64,000 nucleotides of DNA from Blautia sp. An249 (GTDB lineage Bacteria > Bacillota > Clostridia > Lachnospirales > Lachnospiraceae): NCBI RefSeq assembly GCF_002159835.1, contig NZ_NFJL01000002.1, forward strand, positions 1 through 64,000. The letters are read 5' to 3'. The position numbers and the translations under genes were made by a program. Below, in pieces: positions 25,314 to 33,334 of the stretch. How positions within the stretch are numbered: position 1 is the first letter of the stretch; every line of letters starts with the position of its first letter. The notes under the pieces were generated by a model, which saw only the letters and a program-made list of their open reading frames with translations, had not been told where the DNA came from and ran no database searches.

Positions 25314-26993
25314 ATGGAAAAAGCCTGGTGGAAAGAAAGTGTTGTTTATCAGATTTATCCGAGAAGTTTCAATGACAGCAACGGAGACGGAATCGGCGAT
25401 CTGAATGGAATTACAGAGAAGATGGATTATCTGCAGGAGCTGGGGATTGATGTTATCTGGCTGTCCCCGGTTTATGAATCTCCCAACGATGACAACGGAT
25501 ATGACATCAGTAACTATAAAGGAATTATGAAAGATTTCGGTACCATGGAAGATTATGACCGGATGCTGAAATCGGCCCATGAACATGGAATTAAGATTGT
25601 GATGGATTTGGTGGTAAATCATACCTCCGATGAACATCCCTGGTTCGTGGAGAGCCGCAAATCCGTTGATAACCCTTACCGGGATTACTATATCTGGAGA
25701 GAGGGAAAAGAGGGAAAGGCGCCCAACAACTGGGGTTCCTGCTTCAGCGGCCCTGCCTGGAATTATGACGAACAGACAGATATGTACTACCTGCATCTGT
25801 TTTCTCCCAAGCAGCCGGATTTAAACTGGGATAACCCAAAAGTGCGCCGGGAAGTTTTCTCCATGATGGACTGGTGGTGCCAGAAGGGAATTGACGGTTT
25901 CCGGATGGACGTTATCAGCATGATCTCCAAAGAGCCGGATCTGCCGGATGGAACGATAAAAGCCACCGGATACGGGGATTTCGGCCCGTATGTTCAAAAC
26001 GGCCCTCACGTTCACGAATATCTGCAGGAGATGAACCAGAAAGTACTTTCCAGATACGATTTGCTTACCGTGGGAGAGTGCTCCGGTGTAACCATAGAAG
26101 AGGCGAAGAAATATGCTTCCCTGGATGGAAAAGAGCTGAATATGGTATTTCAGTTTGAACATATGGATTTAGACGGAGGCGAGACATTCAAGTGGAATGA
26201 CAGAAAAATTAAGCTGACGGAACTGAAGCAGGTACTGAGTAAATGGCAGACCGAATTATATGGAAAAGCCTGGAACAGCCTGTACTGGAACAACCACGAT
26301 CAGCCCAGGATGCTCTCCAGGCTGGGAGACACGAAGGAATACCGGGAGACCTCTGCCAAGATGCTCGCCACCTGCCTTCATATGATGCAGGGAACTCCTT
26401 ATATTTATCAGGGAGAAGAACTGGGTATGGCTAACGCGCCTTTTGAGACCCTGGAAGATTACAGGGACATTGAAAGTATCAATGCTTATCATGAACTGGT
26501 GGAAAGCGGTCAGATTTCCCATGAGGACATGATGCGCTATCTGCAGTATAAGAGCCGGGACAACGCCCGTACGCCGGTACAGTGGGATGACAGTGAAAAC
26601 GCAGGGTTTACCACAGGAACTCCCTGGATTATGGTGAATCCCGACTATAAACAGGTCAATGCCAAAGAGCAGATGAGCCGGGAAGATTCCGTATTCCACT
26701 ACTATCAGAAACTGATTCGTCTGAGAAAGGAACTGGAAATTATTCCTTATGGAGCCTATCAGCTTCTTTTGCCGGAAGATGAGAATTTATACGTATATAC
26801 AAGGAGCTATAAAGAAGAACAGCTTCTGGTGGTATGTAACTTTAAAAAGGGCGGGGTTTCCTTTGCCGTACCGGAGGAATTCCGAAGAGAGGGAGAGATG
26901 ATCATTCAGAATTATCCGGACAGAGCTTCGGAGGATCTGAAAAAAGATGAAGTGGCCCTTCGCCCCTTTGAAACATTTGTAATCAGATTTTAA
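25314..26993 (+). CDS. GH13_31 oligo-1,6-glucosidase (isomaltase-like)
   Basis: A 559-residue intracellular paralogue of the upstream enzyme. Catalytic residues are D199 (GFRMDV), E255 (VGECSG) and D329 (NNHDQPR). Here Val follows the nucleophile, the residue typical of isomaltases and oligo-1,6-glucosidases, so the pair may cover alpha-1,4 and alpha-1,6 linkages respectively. Both enzymes share the QWDDSENAGFTTGTPW segment near the end of the barrel. It is the last gene of the operon; a stable hairpin follows at 27012. Confidence 0.93.
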   Translation: MEKAWWKESVVYQIYPRSFNDSNGDGIGDLNGITEKMDYLQELGIDVIWLSPVYESPNDDNGYDISNYKGIMKDFGTMEDYDRMLKSAHEHGIKIVMDLVVNHTSDEHPWFVESRKSVDNPYRDYYIWREGKEGKAPNNWGSCFSGPAWNYDEQTDMYYLHLFSPKQPDLNWDNPKVRREVFSMMDWWCQKGIDGFRMDVISMISKEPDLPDGTIKATGYGDFGPYVQNGPHVHEYLQEMNQKVLSRYDLLTVGECSGVTIEEAKKYASLDGKELNMVFQFEHMDLDGGETFKWNDRKIKLTELKQVLSKWQTELYGKAWNSLYWNNHDQPRMLSRLGDTKEYRETSAKMLATCLHMMQGTPYIYQGEELGMANAPFETLEDYRDIESINAYHELVESGQISHEDMMRYLQYKSRDNARTPVQWDDSENAGFTTGTPWIMVNPDYKQVNAKEQMSREDSVFHYYQKLIRLRKELEIIPYGAYQLLLPEDENLYVYTRSYKEEQLLVVCNFKKGGVSFAVPEEFRREGEMIIQNYPDRASEDLKKDEVALRPFETFVIRF

Positions 26994-27011
26994 GAATCAC
27001 CTGTTTGATAC

Positions 27012-27055
27012 AGAGCGTATCTGAAGTTTCCAAATGGAGATTTCAGATACGCTCT
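27012..27055 (+). terminator. Stem-loop after the glucoside operon
   Basis: AGAGCGTATCTGAA (27012-27025) pairs perfectly with TTCAGATACGCTCT (27042-27055), with extra inner TTTCC/GGAGA pairing. There is no T-run, so it may stabilise mRNA ends rather than terminate alone. Confidence 0.6.
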
Positions 27056-27197
27056 CCTCATGTAACAGGAAGTTTCGCCGGATTTTCTATTACGTAAACG
27101 TTCTTTTGGGGAAAATCCCGGACCTGTCAAAAAGCATAGATTTGTGTCATGGGATCTGCTACAATAAAACAGATAAAAAAGCTGACAGGAGAGAACC

Positions 27198-28526
27198 ATG
27201 CAGAGAGATTTGACAAAAGGACCGATTACGAAAACCATGCTGTTGTTTGCGTTTCCCATGATTTTAGGGAACCTGTTTCAACAGCTTTATAATGTGACAG
27301 ATACCCTGATTGTGGGAAAGTTTCTGGGAGCCGATGCCCTTGCGGCGGTGGGCTCATCTTATACCCTTATGACGTTTCTTACTTCTATTTTACTGGGACT
27401 TTGTATGGGAAGCGGAGCCGTCTTTTCCATCCGTTTCGGAGAGAGAAATCAGGAAAAACTGAAAAACAGTATCTTTGTCTCCTTTATACTGATTGGAGCT
27501 GCAGCGGTGGTATTAAATATTGCTGTATTCTGCCTGTTGGATCCCATCCTGCATTTACTTCAGGTTCCCGGGGAAATTTATTCTCTGATGCGGGAGTATC
27601 TGTGGATGATTTTCTGGGGAATCACTGCAACCTTTCTTTATAATTATTTTGCCTCCCTTCTGCGGGCGGTGGGAAACTCTCTGGTGCCCCTTCTTTTTCT
27701 GGTAGTCAGCGCTCTGCTGAATATTGTACTGGATCTGTACTTTGTCCTGATCGCGGGCTGGGGCGTAGAAGGCGCTGCTTTTGCAACGGTATTTGCCCAG
27801 TTCGTTTCAGGAATCGGAAGCGCAGTCTATACTTTATGGAAGGTCCCTCAGTTTCGTCCCGGGCGGAAACACTGCCGGATGAGGAAAGGGGTGGTACGGG
27901 AAATTCTGAGTTTATCGTTTCTGACTTCTTTGCAGCAGTCCGTAATGAATCTGGGAATCCTGATGGTTCAGGGGCTGGTCAACAGTTTCGGAACTGTGGT
28001 TATGGCGGCTTTTGCAGCGGCTGTGAAAATTGACTCTTTCGCTTATATGCCGGTGCAGGATTTCGGAAATGCATTTTCTACCTTTATTGCCCAGAATTAC
28101 GGGGCGGGAGAGAAGGAACGGATCCGGAAGGGGATTAAGAATGCCGTGATTGCTTCGGTGGTATTCTGTCTGGTTATTTCAGCCGGTGTCTGGATATTTG
28201 CCCGGCCCCTGATGCTGATTTTCATCCAGCCACAGGAGACGGAGATTCTGCGGGTGGGAATGGAGTACCTGCGTATTGAAGGAGCCTTTTACTGGGGAAT
28301 CGGATGTCTGTTCCTGTTGTACGGTCTGTACCGGGCCATAAAGAAGCCGGGGATGTCGGTGGTGCTGACTGTGATTTCCCTGGGAACCCGTGTGGCACTG
28401 GCTTATCTGCTTTCCTCCGTGGAGAGTATCGGGACGTTGGGAATCTGGTGGTCTGTACCCATCGGGTGGATGCTGGCGGATCTGACAGGATTCCTTTACT
28501 GGAAAAAATTAAACAGAAAAAAATGA
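27198..28526 (+). CDS. MATE family efflux transporter
   Basis: A 442-residue polytopic membrane protein of the MATE class (NorM/DinF-like), about 12 helices, exporting cationic compounds or drugs in exchange for Na+ or H+. The opening LTKGPITKTMLLFAFPMILGN and the GxGxD-like LYNVTDTLIVGKFLGADALAAVG are family signatures, and the second half repeats the fold (LTSLQQSVMNLGILMVQGLVN). GGAGAGAACC precedes the ATG. It appears to be a single-gene unit with no adjacent regulator; the substrate is unknown. Confidence 0.92.
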   Translation: MQRDLTKGPITKTMLLFAFPMILGNLFQQLYNVTDTLIVGKFLGADALAAVGSSYTLMTFLTSILLGLCMGSGAVFSIRFGERNQEKLKNSIFVSFILIGAAAVVLNIAVFCLLDPILHLLQVPGEIYSLMREYLWMIFWGITATFLYNYFASLLRAVGNSLVPLLFLVVSALLNIVLDLYFVLIAGWGVEGAAFATVFAQFVSGIGSAVYTLWKVPQFRPGRKHCRMRKGVVREILSLSFLTSLQQSVMNLGILMVQGLVNSFGTVVMAAFAAAVKIDSFAYMPVQDFGNAFSTFIAQNYGAGEKERIRKGIKNAVIASVVFCLVISAGVWIFARPLMLIFIQPQETEILRVGMEYLRIEGAFYWGIGCLFLLYGLYRAIKKPGMSVVLTVISLGTRVALAYLLSSVESIGTLGIWWSVPIGWMLADLTGFLYWKKLNRKK

Positions 28527-28674
28527 ATGGTTATGCCGTTCTCAGAATCTCGATCTGAAATATGCCAGGTATTCCCGGGCAGTGGAGCAGATTCTGGAAA
28601 ATGAAACAGTCAGGGCGCTGTTAGCAGAAGACGGAACTTTACTCATAGGAGTGGCGGGAGAGGAGAAGTATTAG
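28525..28674 (+). pseudogene. Possible gene remnant after the MATE gene
   Basis: One frame reads through a protein-like stretch from about 28546 to a TAG at 28672-28674 (RAVEQILENETVRALLAEDG and then TLLIGVAGEEKY), but it has no start codon or ribosome site. It begins inside the MATE stop region. It looks like the C-terminal tail of a lost gene; I do not recognise the family, and chance coding is possible. Confidence 0.3.
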
Positions 28675-28698
28675 ACACGACGTTGGAACAAAACGAAA

Positions 28699-28748
28699 GA
28701 AGCAGGATGTGGATTGGTAATTTCCGTCGTCCTGCTTCTGTCTTTTAT
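28699..28748. terminator. Bidirectional terminator
   Basis: GAAGCAGGA (28699-28707) pairs with TCCTGCTTC (28730-28738), with TGTCTTTTATT after it on the plus strand and TTTCGTTTTG on the minus strand. It ends the MATE side and the convergent AlbA_2 gene. Confidence 0.75.
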
Positions 28749-29980
28749 TGCGTGTGAACTGTAATATATTTTTGGTTTTGGCTTCTTGGCTTATCGGGAA
28801 TCGTCATTGCCAGCAATCCGCTATCCAACAGCGGTCGTAGATATTTTCGTGTGAAATTCTTTGAGTTTTTATATCCGCAATGTTCTGCGATTTCTGCTTT
28901 GGAGTGAGGTTCTTTGCAAAAAGACAAAATCGTATCTGCTATTGTCACTTGGGTCGTCACTTGGGTCGTCACTTGGGTCGTCACTTGGGTCTTTTCCCGC
29001 GGCCCCACTTTTTCTACTGCAACAGAAGTCAGCAGAACCACCGTGCGGAACACGTCACCCTCGATAAATTCCGGTGTGCCGCCGGAATAGTCCCGGTGTG
29101 CCAGACTGTTGGAAAAAATCTCCCGCAGGATTCTGTCCCTGGCGCTGACGCTTTGAATACCTTCTTGCACGAAAGGGTCGCTGAGATGTTTTTGCCCAAA
29201 TGCGATCAGCCGGTCATAACTTTCCAGGAGATTTGTGATAATTACATCACGGTCATCATAGCGGTCCAGATTCTCTACCCGAAAAATGGCATCAGTCTTA
29301 TGTTGGGGGAGGACTGACATGATGGTGGAATCCTTTCCAAAGAGAAGGATAGCCGAAAGGGTGATGCCTTCCAGCTGCTGTGTCTCATCTTTCAAAATCA
29401 GGCCGGCACTGCGAAGCATTTCTTCGTCAGACATGGATTTCCAGGGATGGTTGGAACTACGGATAGAAGTCATGGATCTGGCCCGTTCCATCAAATCAGA
29501 CCGTAAATCATCCAACTGAAATCGGGTTACTTTATTGACAAAATAGCTGCCGCTTTTTCGTGCATACAGTTGGTACACCATATCGGAGTTGTCTGTAATG
29601 TCAATGTCAGATTCATGATTCCGGTCAAAAATGCGTCCTCGGTGACGGCATACCTGGCTGCTGCTCGGAACCTGAATGACCAGGATTGTGCGTCCATCTA
29701 CAAGGGATGTTTCCGGCTGTAAGTAAAGCGGAGGATTGATTTTTTGGCCGTTGTTAATGGAGGTAACAAAATCCTTTTTCATGCGATCAACCGCATCCGG
29801 GGTGATGCCAAGAATCTCCCCGTTGTCTTTCACACCTAGGAGGATGATTCCGCCGTCGCGGTTGGAAAAGGAACAAACGGTATCGTATACATTTTTGGTA
29901 ATTTCATTGGTAGATTTCTTAAACTCCACACAGATATTTTCGCCGTCATGTACGAGTTTCCGGAGTTCTGCTTCTGTCAT
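28745..29980 (-). CDS. AlbA_2 (Schlafen AAA_4) DNA-binding regulator, internally deleted
   Basis: A 411-residue protein. The N-terminal AlbA_2 domain (residues 1-150: ENICVEFKKSTNE, then GGIILLGVKDNGEILG) is followed by the start of a GHKL-type ATPase domain with the N-box LAHRDY. Relatives as I remember them carry about 70 residues there, including a NPKNP and a GSG motif, before SGGTPEFIEGD. Here LAHRDY joins SGGTPEF directly, so the nucleotide lid seems lost by an in-frame deletion. A TQVT tetrapeptide repeated four times (12-bp DNA repeats, 28944-28991) links to a C-terminal winged helix (KAEIAEHCGYKNSKNFTRKYLRPLLD). It probably acts as a transcription regulator; activity with the deletion is uncertain. 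Confidence 0.85.
   Translation of the reverse strand: MTEAELRKLVHDGENICVEFKKSTNEITKNVYDTVCSFSNRDGGIILLGVKDNGEILGITPDAVDRMKKDFVTSINNGQKINPPLYLQPETSLVDGRTILVIQVPSSSQVCRHRGRIFDRNHESDIDITDNSDMVYQLYARKSGSYFVNKVTRFQLDDLRSDLMERARSMTSIRSSNHPWKSMSDEEMLRSAGLILKDETQQLEGITLSAILLFGKDSTIMSVLPQHKTDAIFRVENLDRYDDRDVIITNLLESYDRLIAFGQKHLSDPFVQEGIQSVSARDRILREIFSNSLAHRDYSGGTPEFIEGDVFRTVVLLTSVAVEKVGPREKTQVTTQVTTQVTTQVTIADTILSFCKEPHSKAEIAEHCGYKNSKNFTRKYLRPLLDSGLLAMTIPDKPRSQNQKYITVHTQ
28944..28991 (-). repeat. Four perfect 12-bp tandem repeats (TQVT linker)
   Basis: GTCACTTGGGTC occurs four times head to tail within the AlbA_2 gene, encoding TQVT repeats on the minus strand. The unit is a multiple of three, so slippage would change linker length without breaking the frame. 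Confidence 0.9.
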
Positions 29981-30189
29981 AGAGGCAACTGTCCCCCTTT
30001 CAGTTTCAAATTCACATTTATATTATACGGTTTTTTTTTAAGAATATCAATTTCATGTCCACTTGAGAAGAGGAAAGTTTCAGGGTCCGGGGAAATAACA
30101 GAACCTGAATTTAAAATCCATATCTCGACGCTTTCCTCCTCTTGTGATATACTAAACAATAGTATGTCGTTACGAGAGGAGGAATTTTT

Positions 30190-32889
30190 ATGGGCGAACA
30201 GACCAATCCGGATAAACCCATGAAACATATTTGTGCGGGTCTGCTGGCCCATGTGGACGCAGGAAAAACCACCCTGGCGGAAAGTCTTCTGTATCTGCGG
30301 GGAAGCGTAAGGAAACTGGGGCGGGTTGACCACAGGGACGCCTTTTTAGATACCTATGAGCTGGAGCGTTCCAGGGGAATCACCATCTTTTCCAAACAGG
30401 CACAGTTCCTCATGGGAGACAGGACGGTGACCCTCTTGGATACGCCGGGGCACGTGGATTTTTCCGCAGAAATGGAACGGACTCTGCAGGTTCTGGACTA
30501 TGCAATTTTAGTGATCAGCGGGGCAGACGGGGTGCAGGGCCATGTGATGACCCTGTGGAAACTGCTGAAGGTCTACAAAGTCCCTGTCTTTTTATTTATT
30601 AACAAAATGGACCAGGAAGGAACCGACAGGGAGGCTCTGCTGAAGGAGCTGCAGACGAGACTGGATGAAAGATGTATAGATTTCAGCAGTGGACAGGAAG
30701 AAGAATTTCTGGAAAATCTGGCGGTCTGCGAGGAAAGGATCCTGGAGGAGTACCTGGAGAAGGGAACCATAGAAAGAGAAGAAATTACCCGGATGATTGG
30801 GCAGAGAAAAGTCTTCCCCTGCTACTTCGGCTCAGCCCTGAAACTGCAGGGGGTGGAAGAATTCCTGCAGGGACTGGAGACTTATACAAAACCACCGGTA
30901 TACCCGACGGAATTTGGAGCCAGAGTTTATAAGATTGCCCGGGACGATAAGGGAGCCCGTCTCACCTACATGAAGATTACCGGAGGCAGCCTGAAAGTGA
31001 AAACCCTTCTGACTAACCGGGGAGAAGGGAAAGAAAAGGGTTCCGGGATCTGGGAAGAGAAGGTGGATCAGATCCGGATCTATTCCGGAGCTCAGTTTGA
31101 GACAGAGCAGGAAGCAGAGGCAGGAACCATCTGTGCCGTTACCGGCCTGGAGAAGACTTGTTGCGGCGAGGGCCTGGGAATCGAAACAGACTTTCATCTT
31201 CCCGTTCTGGAGCCGGTTCTGACTTATAAAGTACAGCTTCCCCAGGGATGCGACACCTCTCAGATGTTTTTGAAACTGCGTCAGCTGGAGGAGGAAGAAC
31301 CGCAGCTTCATATTGTGTGGGATAAAGCCTCCAACGAAATCCATGCCCAGGTGATGGGAGAGGTGCAGATAGAAATTTTAAAAAGCATGATTCAAAAACG
31401 GTATGGAGTGGCAGTGAAATTCGGTTCCGGAACCATCGTCTATAAAGAAACCATTGCCGAGCCGGTGGAGGGAGTGGGGCACTTCGAACCCCTGCGCCAT
31501 TATGCGGAGGCACATCTGCTTCTGGAACCGGGAGAGAGAGGCAGCGGGCTGGTTTTTTCCAGCGCCTGCAGCGAGGATATGCTGGATCGGAACTGGCAGC
31601 GTCTGATTCTGACCCACCTGGAAGAAAAGAAACATCCGGGGGTTTTAACCGGTTCTGAGATTACCGACATGAAAATCACCCTGATTGCGGGAAAAGCCCA
31701 TCTGAAGCATACAGAAGGAGGCGACTTCCGTCAGGCCACTTACCGGGCGGTACGCCAGGGATTAAAGAAAGCAAAGAGCGTACTTTTAGAGCCGGTCTAC
31801 GAGTTTCGTCTGGAGGTTCCCTCTCAGATGGTGGGGAGGGCCATGGCGGATATTCAGAAAATGCACGGGGAATTTCAGCCGCCGGAAACAGAAGGGGAAA
31901 CGGCAGTATTAACGGGAACCGCGCCGGTGGCTTCCATGCAGGGGTATCAGACAGAAGTGATTTCTTATACCAAAGGACACGGAAGAATTTTCTGCAGCCT
32001 GAAAGGATATGAGGTCTGTCATAATTCCGAAGAAGTCATCGAGGCCATTGGATACGATTCAGAAAGGGATCTGGAAAACCCCACCGGTTCCGTTTTCTGT
32101 TCCCATGGAGCGGGAATCAATATCCGCTGGGATCAGGTTTCCGAATATATGCACGTGGAGAGCGGATGGAAACCAAAAGAGGAGCACAAAGAGATAAAAA
32201 CCTCCGGAACTACAGCGGCTTCGGCTTCTTTTGGCGGATGGCAGGATGAGAAAGAACTGGAAGAGATTTTTAACCGTACTTATGGACAGAAGGACAGAAA
32301 CCAGTATCTGTTTTCCTCCAGACAGGAAACGGGAAAGGTGGAAAAGCGCTTTAAAAAGCAGGAATACGATCAGGAATATCTTCTGGTAGACGGTTATAAT
32401 ATCATTTTTGCCTGGGAAGAGTTAAAAGAACTGGCGAAGATCAATGTGGAAAGCGCCAGAGACAAGCTGATGGATATTTTAAGCAATTACCAGGGATTCC
32501 GGAAAAATACGGTGATTCTGGTCTTTGACGCGTATAAAGTGGCCGGAAATAAAGGGGAAGTGATGAAATACCACAACATTTATGTGGTATATACGAAAGA
32601 AGCTGAAACAGCGGATCAGTATATTGAAAAGACGGTTCATGAAATCGGAAAGCGGTGCAAAGTCACCGTCGCCACCTCAGATGCGCTGGAACAGCTGATT
32701 ATTATGGGACAGGGAGCAGAACGGATGTCTGCCAGAGGGCTGTATGAAGAAATCGCCCTGGTAAACCAGGAATTAAGAAGCTCTTATCTGAACAGACAAA
32801 AGAAGGGAAACCTCCGGCTGTTTCATGATTTGCCTGAAGATCTGGCAGAATATATGGAAGAGGTGCGTATCGGGAAAAAAGAGATTTAG
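30190..32889 (+). CDS. EF-G/TetM-like ribosomal GTPase fused to a Rae1 (YacP) endoribonuclease
   Basis: An 899-residue fusion. The first part (about residues 10-650) is a TetM-like translational GTPase: G1 AHVDAGKTT at 20-28, the RGITI switch, DTPGH, NKMD, and GSA, followed by EF-G domains II to V with the domain IV loop HTEGGDFRQATYRAVRQGL. After a low-complexity linker (about 665-725) comes a complete NYN/PIN-like domain starting EYLLVDGYNIIFAWEELKEL, with D734, FDAY, the ETADQYIE segment, TSD and GAERMSARGL. This aligns by eye along its length with Bacillus YacP/Rae1, which cuts mRNA in the ribosomal A site. The role would be ribosome binding by the GTPase part and mRNA cleavage by the Rae1 part. 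Annotation as a tetracycline-resistance protein is not justified from sequence alone. GAGAGGAGG precedes the ATG; it is monocistronic. Confidence 0.88.
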   Translation: MGEQTNPDKPMKHICAGLLAHVDAGKTTLAESLLYLRGSVRKLGRVDHRDAFLDTYELERSRGITIFSKQAQFLMGDRTVTLLDTPGHVDFSAEMERTLQVLDYAILVISGADGVQGHVMTLWKLLKVYKVPVFLFINKMDQEGTDREALLKELQTRLDERCIDFSSGQEEEFLENLAVCEERILEEYLEKGTIEREEITRMIGQRKVFPCYFGSALKLQGVEEFLQGLETYTKPPVYPTEFGARVYKIARDDKGARLTYMKITGGSLKVKTLLTNRGEGKEKGSGIWEEKVDQIRIYSGAQFETEQEAEAGTICAVTGLEKTCCGEGLGIETDFHLPVLEPVLTYKVQLPQGCDTSQMFLKLRQLEEEEPQLHIVWDKASNEIHAQVMGEVQIEILKSMIQKRYGVAVKFGSGTIVYKETIAEPVEGVGHFEPLRHYAEAHLLLEPGERGSGLVFSSACSEDMLDRNWQRLILTHLEEKKHPGVLTGSEITDMKITLIAGKAHLKHTEGGDFRQATYRAVRQGLKKAKSVLLEPVYEFRLEVPSQMVGRAMADIQKMHGEFQPPETEGETAVLTGTAPVASMQGYQTEVISYTKGHGRIFCSLKGYEVCHNSEEVIEAIGYDSERDLENPTGSVFCSHGAGINIRWDQVSEYMHVESGWKPKEEHKEIKTSGTTAASASFGGWQDEKELEEIFNRTYGQKDRNQYLFSSRQETGKVEKRFKKQEYDQEYLLVDGYNIIFAWEELKELAKINVESARDKLMDILSNYQGFRKNTVILVFDAYKVAGNKGEVMKYHNIYVVYTKEAETADQYIEKTVHEIGKRCKVTVATSDALEQLIIMGQGAERMSARGLYEEIALVNQELRSSYLNRQKKGNLRLFHDLPEDLAEYMEEVRIGKKEI

Positions 32890-32964
32890 GAACAGAGAAA
32901 AAAGAAAATCAGGAATAATTCTTGACATTAGGAATAAATAAAGGTAAGATAGAATGCATAAATA

Positions 32965-33235
32965 TAAGGGAATGCAAAGATGGGGACACATTATCCGTTC
33001 AGATTCAGCACAGAGAGCTGTCGGTTGGTGCAAGACAGAGAGAAAGAGCGGGATAACATCACCCTGGAGCATCTGGACGAAAGGGTTTTCCTGAGTAGGG
33101 ACAGACGGATTCTCACCGTTACAGGAGACGTTGTTGACTGACAGCGATAAGAGTTGATTGTATATTTATGCAATAAGCAGAGTGGTACCGCGGAGTGATT
33201 CGTCCCTGCAGCAGTTTTGCTGCAGGGACTTTTTA
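32965..33235 (+). ncRNA. T-box riboswitch leader for the CstA-type transporter
   Basis: The conserved T-box AGAGTGGTACCGCGG is at 33179-33193, followed by a terminator GTCCCTGCAGCA (33202-33213)/TGCTGCAGGGAC (33218-33229) with a T-run. Stem I signs are AGAGAG near 33013, GGTTGGTG at 33023-33030, and the 3' flank ACCCTGGAGC. The codon before that flank is ATC (33058-33060), so the best specifier reading is isoleucine. Uncharged tRNA would stabilise the antiterminator and switch on the transporter. TTGACA at 32932-32937 is a plausible -35 box; the -10 (TGCATA) is weak. Confidence 0.88.
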
Positions 33236-33334
33236 TATTGCAGCGGCGCAGGAAAAAGAAAGCTGTCAGATTACTGTAGGGTAGAATGAAAACATTCTCT
33301 GATTCCACAAAAAACAGGAAAGAGGGATGAGAAA

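Noticed and set aside
28944..28991. Possible CRISPR or satellite array
   Set aside because: The 12-bp units are perfectly tandem with no spacers and encode a TQVT linker in frame.
30190..32100. Calling this a tetracycline-resistance gene (tetM/tetO)
   Set aside because: The GTPase part is only TetM-like; the domain IV loop differs from the SPVSTPADFR type of true resistance proteins, and the Rae1 fusion suggests another role.
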